Shown here: piece by piece, positions 6,612 through 10,271 of the stretch
Layout: every line of letters begins with the position of its first letter
How positions within the stretch are numbered: the stretch's first letter is position 1
From: Gallionellaceae bacterium
Lineage (GTDB): Bacteria; Pseudomonadota; Gammaproteobacteria; Burkholderiales; Gallionellaceae
Reading direction: 5' to 3'
NCBI GenBank assembly: GCA_031277195.1
Contig: JAITMU010000207.1
Location: 1-10,271, forward strand
Length of the DNA stretch: 10,271 bases
The notes under the pieces: generated by a model
The model's database searches: none
What the model saw: only the letters and a program-made list of their open reading frames with translations
Told to the model about the DNA's origin: nothing
Program-made: the position numbers and the translations under genes

Positions 6612-7979
6612 ATGGGAAAAGATATCCGCGAAGACATAGCCTGGGCACAGATTAACAAGGACGTGCTCGCCAGCGTGCAAAGCCCGCGCAAGCTGTACTG
6701 GGTCATCCTGTTCATCGCCCTGGCGGTGTTCGGTGTTGGCATCGGTTGCGAAGTGATGAACTACAGAATCGGTCTGGGCGTGTCCAACATGGACAACCCG
6801 CACGTCTGGGGCTTGTACATTGCCACATTCATCTTCTGGATCGGCATGAGCCACTCCGGAACGTTGCTGTCCGCGATTTTGCACTTGATGCATGCGGACT
6901 GGCGCAAACCGATCTACCGCTTCGCCGAGGCGATGACGACCTTCTCGCTGATGACGGCGGGTCTGTTCGTGGCGGTTCACCTGGGGCGTCTGTGGCAGAT
7001 TTACTACGCGCTGCCGTATCCGAACGAACGCTGGACCTGGCCGAACTTCCAGTCGCCGCTGTTGTGGGACGCGATGGCGATTTTCACCTACCTCAGCTCG
7101 TCGGTGATTTTCCTCTACATCGGCTCGATTCCTGATCTGGCGATTTGCCGCGACAACATTCAGGCTGGCTGGCGCAAGAAGCTGTATTCCATTCTGTCGC
7201 TGGGTTGGGAAGGCACCGACCGTCAGTGGCGCAATTTCCGCATCACCTACATGACGGTGGCGTGTTTCCTGATTCCGCTGGCGGTGTCGGTGCACTCCAT
7301 CGTGGCATCGGACTTCGCCATGTCGCAGCAACCTGGCTGGCACGTGACTTCGTTCCCGCCGTACTTCGTGGCTGGCGCGCTGTATTCCGGTTGCGCGGCG
7401 ATTATCACGCTGTTCGTGATCCTGCGTTATGTGTTCAAGTTTGAGGAATACATGACGCTGCCGATCCTGCGCAAGACCGTGCGTCTGACGTTCGCCATTG
7501 CGATGGTGTGGACGTATCTGAACTGCATCGAATTCGCCTCGGCCTGGTACGGCCATAGTCAGGCGGACAAGGCGGTGCTGATCCAGAAGGCGACCGGCCC
7601 CTACGCACCGTTCTGGTGGTCGATGATCTTCTGCGGTTCCGTGGTGCCGTTCGCCATGATGGTGAAAAAATGGCAGGTCAACATTCCCATCATGTTCGCG
7701 GTGTCGCTGCTGCTGAACCTGGGCATGTGGCTGGAACGCTGGATGATCGTGTCGCCGACTTTCGCGCACGGCTACTATCCGTGGTCTTGGGATCATGACC
7801 AATGGCCCAGCCTGGTGCAGTGGGGCATTGTGTTCGGCAGCTTTGGCTGGTTCACGCTGCTGTTCATGGTGTTCTGCAAGATCATACCGTCTGTGTCGAT
7901 GTACGAAGTGAAGGAAATGGTCTATCACCGCACACTGGCGAAGAAGAAGGAAGAACTCGGCCTGGAAGGGGGGCATTGA
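6612..7979 (+). CDS. actC: Alternative complex III, NrfD/PsrC-type quinol-site membrane subunit ActC
   Basis: A 455-residue integral membrane protein with about ten hydrophobic segments (roughly 27-49, 65-93, 105-131, 149-173, 211-233, 249-273, 289-312, 333-351, 354-378 and 401-424), matching the ten-helix ActC of the NrfD/PsrC family. In ACIII this subunit carries the periplasmic-side quinol-oxidation site next to ActB2. Family-like stretches include WIGMSHSGTLLSAIL (76-90) in helix 2, VHLGRLWQIYYALPYPNER (122-140) and WLERWMIVSPTF (373-384). His81, and charged or polar residues near it, are candidates for quinol binding, by analogy only. The cytoplasmic tail after 425 is rich in Lys and Glu. 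It lies 27 bases after actB2, with AAGGAAAG at 6594-6601 and AGAG at 6605-6608 as a possible ribosome-binding region. One base separates its stop from actD. Confidence 0.93.
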   Translation: MGKDIREDIAWAQINKDVLASVQSPRKLYWVILFIALAVFGVGIGCEVMNYRIGLGVSNMDNPHVWGLYIATFIFWIGMSHSGTLLSAILHLMHADWRKPIYRFAEAMTTFSLMTAGLFVAVHLGRLWQIYYALPYPNERWTWPNFQSPLLWDAMAIFTYLSSSVIFLYIGSIPDLAICRDNIQAGWRKKLYSILSLGWEGTDRQWRNFRITYMTVACFLIPLAVSVHSIVASDFAMSQQPGWHVTSFPPYFVAGALYSGCAAIITLFVILRYVFKFEEYMTLPILRKTVRLTFAIAMVWTYLNCIEFASAWYGHSQADKAVLIQKATGPYAPFWWSMIFCGSVVPFAMMVKKWQVNIPIMFAVSLLLNLGMWLERWMIVSPTFAHGYYPWSWDHDQWPSLVQWGIVFGSFGWFTLLFMVFCKIIPSVSMYEVKEMVYHRTLAKKKEELGLEGGH

Positions 7980-7980
7980 G

Positions 7981-8511
7981 ATGAGCAAGCGCCACATACT
8001 CGCGCTGTACAACGACTTTGACGAGGCCGAGCTTGCCGTTCAGGAATTGCGCACGGCTCAAATCAAGGGATTCAATGTTGACGACGACTTGACCGTCAAA
8101 TCGCCGATCGAACATCCTGAAGTGGAGCGCATGATCGGCTACAAGCCAATCAGGGTGCAGTGGTTCACGCTGATTGGCGCGCTGACGGGCGGAATACTGG
8201 CCTTCTCGCTGATTGCGGGATCGCAGGCCAACTTCTACTCGCAGATGAAGGGCGGCAAGCCCATCGTGCCGATTCCGCCGGACATGGTGTTGACCTATGA
8301 AATGTTCATTCTGGGCGGCGTGTACATCACGGTGCTGGGCTTTCTGATCTGCGCCGGTCTGCCGGCTCGGCGTTCGCCCTTGTACAGCGCCAAGGTGTCG
8401 GAAGACCAGATCGGCATTCTGGTGCGTTCAGACGAAAGCGCCGCGCCGGCGTTGAAAGATATCTTCACCCGGCACAAGGCATTGGAGATTCAGGAAGAGG
8501 CAGGCAAATAA
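7981..8511 (+). CDS. actD: Alternative complex III, membrane subunit ActD (DUF3341 type)
   Basis: A 176-residue protein. It has a soluble N-terminal domain beginning with ILALYNDFDEAELAVQELR (a small alpha/beta fold typical of ActD), two membrane helices at about 61-80 and 104-126, and a short C-terminal soluble part (DQIGILVRSDESAAPALKDI). This matches the length and layout of the DUF3341/ActD family, a structural subunit of ACIII that packs against ActC and ActF with its soluble part facing the cytoplasm. No cofactor motif is present. It begins one base after the actC stop, with a G-rich ribosome-binding site (GGAAGGGGGG) inside actC. Its stop overlaps the actE start by one base (TAATG), which implies translational coupling. 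Confidence 0.9.
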   Translation: MSKRHILALYNDFDEAELAVQELRTAQIKGFNVDDDLTVKSPIEHPEVERMIGYKPIRVQWFTLIGALTGGILAFSLIAGSQANFYSQMKGGKPIVPIPPDMVLTYEMFILGGVYITVLGFLICAGLPARRSPLYSAKVSEDQIGILVRSDESAAPALKDIFTRHKALEIQEEAGK

Positions 8512-9056
8512 TGAAGAAACTATCTTTGGCAATTGCATTGCTGTTCGCGCCCCTGGTGGCGCAGGCGTGGCCGTGGTCGGATGACATGGCGAACCAGATC
8601 AGCGTCAAGCCGCAGGCAAGCCCGAACAAGGCCGCGCCTGGCGCAACATTGTTCCCGTCGCGCTCGGTGCCAGCGCCCGGTACCGCAACTTCGTCCATTA
8701 CGGTGAAGGATGCGGACGCTGCGGTGAAACTGGCCAATCCGGTTGCGGCTGACGCCAAGTCGGTGGAAACAGGTCATCAGTTGTTCACGGTTTATTGCAC
8801 GCCCTGCCACGGCACGTCCGGCACTGGCGACGGCAAGGTTGGAGAAAAGCTGATCCTCCGGCCGTTCGACCTGACTTCTGACACGCTGGCAGAGCAGCCG
8901 GATGGCTATATTTTCGGCATGATGACTTTCGGTGGCGCGGTGATGCCGGTCTACGCGAACGATCTGTCCCCGACCGAACGCTGGCACGTGATCAACTACA
9001 TCCGCAAGGGATTGCGCAATGCGCCTGCTGCGCAAGCTGCGGCGTCGGCACAATAA
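8511..9056 (+). CDS. actE: Alternative complex III, monoheme cytochrome c subunit ActE
   Basis: A 181-residue exported class I cytochrome c. The N-terminal signal peptide (MKKLSLAIALLFAPLVAQA, cleavage probably before Trp20) is followed by a Pro/Ala-rich linker. A single heme motif CTPCH lies at 96-100, with GTGDG just after it, and the distal ligand is most likely Met145 in GGAVMPVY; the closing helix is LSPTERWHVINYIR. The C-terminus is an Ala/Gln-rich tail. There is no lipobox cysteine at the cleavage site, so if it is membrane-held this must be through the other subunits or an uncleaved signal. In ACIII, ActE is the likely exit point for electrons towards an oxidase or soluble cytochrome c. 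The start overlaps the actD stop by one base. Confidence 0.92.
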   Translation: MKKLSLAIALLFAPLVAQAWPWSDDMANQISVKPQASPNKAAPGATLFPSRSVPAPGTATSSITVKDADAAVKLANPVAADAKSVETGHQLFTVYCTPCHGTSGTGDGKVGEKLILRPFDLTSDTLAEQPDGYIFGMMTFGGAVMPVYANDLSPTERWHVINYIRKGLRNAPAAQAAASAQ

Positions 9057-9073
9057 TCAGGGGGAGAACCTAA

Positions 9074-10105
9074 ATGTCTTATAGCAATTGGTCGGTTCTG
9101 ACAGCCAGCTTCGTGATCACCACCTATCTGGCGCTTTCCGGTGTCACGTTGTGCGCGGTGTTGTATCTGGTGGGCGCTCGCTGGCGCTTGCAGGTGTACA
9201 AATTGGCGACGTCGCTGTACGCGCTGTTTCCGCTGGCATTTGTGCTGCTGTTGATTCTGCTGGTCGGCGGCGAACATACCTTCCCGTGGCTCACGCATGG
9301 CGAGGGACATGGCGAACACGAGCTGTTCAACTCCGGTTGGGAGCATTGGTATACCCTGCCTGCGCTGGCTACGCGCCAGATCATCGGCATGTTGGCGGTC
9401 ATGTTTGTCTGGCGTCTGTTCATCCAGCGTCAGGAAGTGCGCGAGCGCAGCGATGAAGACGCGCTCAAGTTCCATCGCGTCGCCTGCTGGGTGCCGTTCT
9501 TTACCGTGCTGTACGCGACCATGGTGGCGTGGGACTTTGAAATGACGCTGAGCCCGCATTGGCACAGCGCCATCTACGGCATGCAGAATCTGGTCAGCAA
9601 CTTCGGCATGTTCTTGGCGTTCATGCTGATCTGGGTTTATGTGCTGAACACCCGCAACAAGCTGACGAAACAGGTGGATTACTACATCTACAACTACTTC
9701 GCGCAGATGATGCTGGCGTTCACGCTGCTGTGGATGTACACCTTCTTCGCCCAATACCTGACGATCTGGTACGGCAACATCGGCGCAGAGCGCGACCGTA
9801 TTGATGGCATGCAAAACGGCGACTACAGCGTGCTGTGGTGGACGATGGTGGCGATGAAGTTCGTCATTCCGTTCGCTTCGCTGTGCTTCCCGGCGACGCG
9901 CCACGTTCCGCAGGCAACGGTGGCGGTCGCGGTTGTCATGATTATCGGCACGCTGATCGAGCGCTTCATCTGGGTCGCGGGTGTGCATGACGGCAAGGGC
10001 GATATTCCGGTCGTGATGATGCTGGCGGTGGGTGCAGTGGTGTTTGGTATCGGCTACATGCTGGTGCGCCAGACCATGCGCGGCAAGCAGTTGCTCAAGG
10101 GGTAA
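9074..10105 (+). CDS. actF: Alternative complex III, second NrfD/PsrC-like membrane subunit ActF
   Basis: A 343-residue integral membrane protein with about nine hydrophobic stretches (roughly 8-33, 41-64, 93-116, 138-156, 167-191, 206-232, 252-272, 280-301 and 311-331). The segment WDFEMTLSPHWHSAIYGM (153-170) matches the conserved ActF motif of the style SLxPHWxSxIFG, which identifies it as ActF rather than a second ActC. A His/Glu-rich loop (HGEGHGEHE, 75-83) lies on one membrane face. It is shorter than ActC (343 against 455 residues). In ACIII it partners ActC and has been proposed to take part in proton movement, which is not settled. GGGGAG at 9060-9065 fixes the start. It is the last act gene, with no terminator before sspA. 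Confidence 0.92.
   Translation: MSYSNWSVLTASFVITTYLALSGVTLCAVLYLVGARWRLQVYKLATSLYALFPLAFVLLLILLVGGEHTFPWLTHGEGHGEHELFNSGWEHWYTLPALATRQIIGMLAVMFVWRLFIQRQEVRERSDEDALKFHRVACWVPFFTVLYATMVAWDFEMTLSPHWHSAIYGMQNLVSNFGMFLAFMLIWVYVLNTRNKLTKQVDYYIYNYFAQMMLAFTLLWMYTFFAQYLTIWYGNIGAERDRIDGMQNGDYSVLWWTMVAMKFVIPFASLCFPATRHVPQATVAVAVVMIIGTLIERFIWVAGVHDGKGDIPVVMMLAVGAVVFGIGYMLVRQTMRGKQLLKG
10097..10102 (+). promoter_or_regulatory. Ribosome-binding site of sspA inside actF
   Basis: AAGGGG lies ten bases before the ATG at 10113 and within the last codons of actF. With only seven bases between the two genes, sspA is probably read from the same transcript, at least in part. Confidence 0.55.
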
Positions 10106-10112
10106 TTCGTCG

Positions 10113-10271
10113 ATGATGACGCTTTACTCCGGGACGATCGACCCGTTCAGCCAACGGTGTCGATTCGTCCTGTATGAAAAGGGCATGGATTTCCAGATCA
10201 TCGACGTGGACATGTTCAATCGTCCCGAGGATCTGGCCATCATCAATCCATACAATCGGGTGCCGGTGCTG
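10113..10271 (+). CDS. sspA: Stringent starvation protein A, N-terminal part (runs off the right edge)
   Basis: Only the first 53 codons are present; the frame is open at the edge. The N-terminus MMTLYSGTIDPFSQRCRFVL, then YEKGMDFQIIDVDMFNRPED and INPYNRVPVL, is the thioredoxin-like domain of the glutathione-S-transferase fold and reads like betaproteobacterial SspA, an RNA-polymerase-associated protein without typical GST activity. Asp10 stands where many betaproteobacterial relatives, as I recall them, have Cys (TTCPFS); E. coli SspA also has Asp there. The double ATG (10113 and 10116) makes the start uncertain by one residue; family members usually begin MM. In many proteobacteria it follows petABC and precedes sspB; here it follows the act operon. 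A different GST-like protein cannot be fully excluded from 53 residues. Confidence 0.85.
   Translation, partial: MMTLYSGTIDPFSQRCRFVLYEKGMDFQIIDVDMFNRPEDLAIINPYNRVPVL

Noticed and set aside
6603..8012. Minus-strand open frame of 469 codons antisense to actC
   Set aside because: Composition is dominated by Arg, His and Gln with no hydrophobic pattern or motif, and it mirrors codon bias of actC. No independent evidence of a gene.
8996..9988. Minus-strand open frame of 330 codons antisense to actF
   Set aside because: Same Arg/His/Asp-rich low-information composition as the other antisense frames, opposite a well-identified membrane protein gene.

Overview
The window is GC-rich chromosomal DNA, most likely from a betaproteobacterium. 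The evidence is the closing gene, which starts like betaproteobacterial stringent starvation protein A, and the overall codon style. I cannot name a genus. Groups such as Gallionellaceae or Rhodocyclaceae are plausible because some members are known to carry the complex found here, but that is inference.

Positions 2712-10105 hold a complete, tightly packed operon for alternative complex III (ACIII, Act), a quinol:electron-acceptor oxidoreductase that does the job of cytochrome bc1 without being related to it. The gene order is actA (pentaheme cytochrome c), actB1 (Tat-exported molybdopterin-oxidoreductase-like subunit), actB2 (iron-sulfur wire subunit with 15 cysteines), actC (NrfD/PsrC-type quinol-site membrane subunit), actD (DUF3341-type membrane subunit), actE (monoheme cytochrome c) and actF (second NrfD/PsrC-like membrane subunit). 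Gaps are 0-42 bases, and several ribosome-binding sites lie inside the preceding gene. Electrons from membrane quinol would enter at ActC (or ActF), pass through the ActB2 iron-sulfur clusters to the ActA hemes, and leave through ActE or a soluble carrier. No terminal oxidase gene follows. Instead a partial sspA (10113 to the right edge) starts 7 bases after actF. In many beta- and gammaproteobacteria the genes before sspA-sspB are petABC (cytochrome bc1), so ACIII sits in the slot normally held by its functional analogue.

Left of the operon, separated by an AT-rich 413-base divergent intergenic region, a LuxR-type HTH regulator (1198-2298) runs on the minus strand. Its leader contains a perfect 11-bp inverted repeat. 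A good sigma70-type promoter for the act operon lies at 2522-2550.

Further left, also on the minus strand, is the 5' part of a secreted repeat protein (924 to the left edge, 308 residues visible, no stop). It has a signal peptide and 50-residue repeats of the kind shared by autotransporters and PEP-CTERM proteins. Between it and the LuxR gene lie an 11-bp tandem repeat (1121-1172) and a terminator-like hairpin directly in front of its ribosome-binding site. No tRNA, rRNA, CRISPR or insertion sequence was seen.
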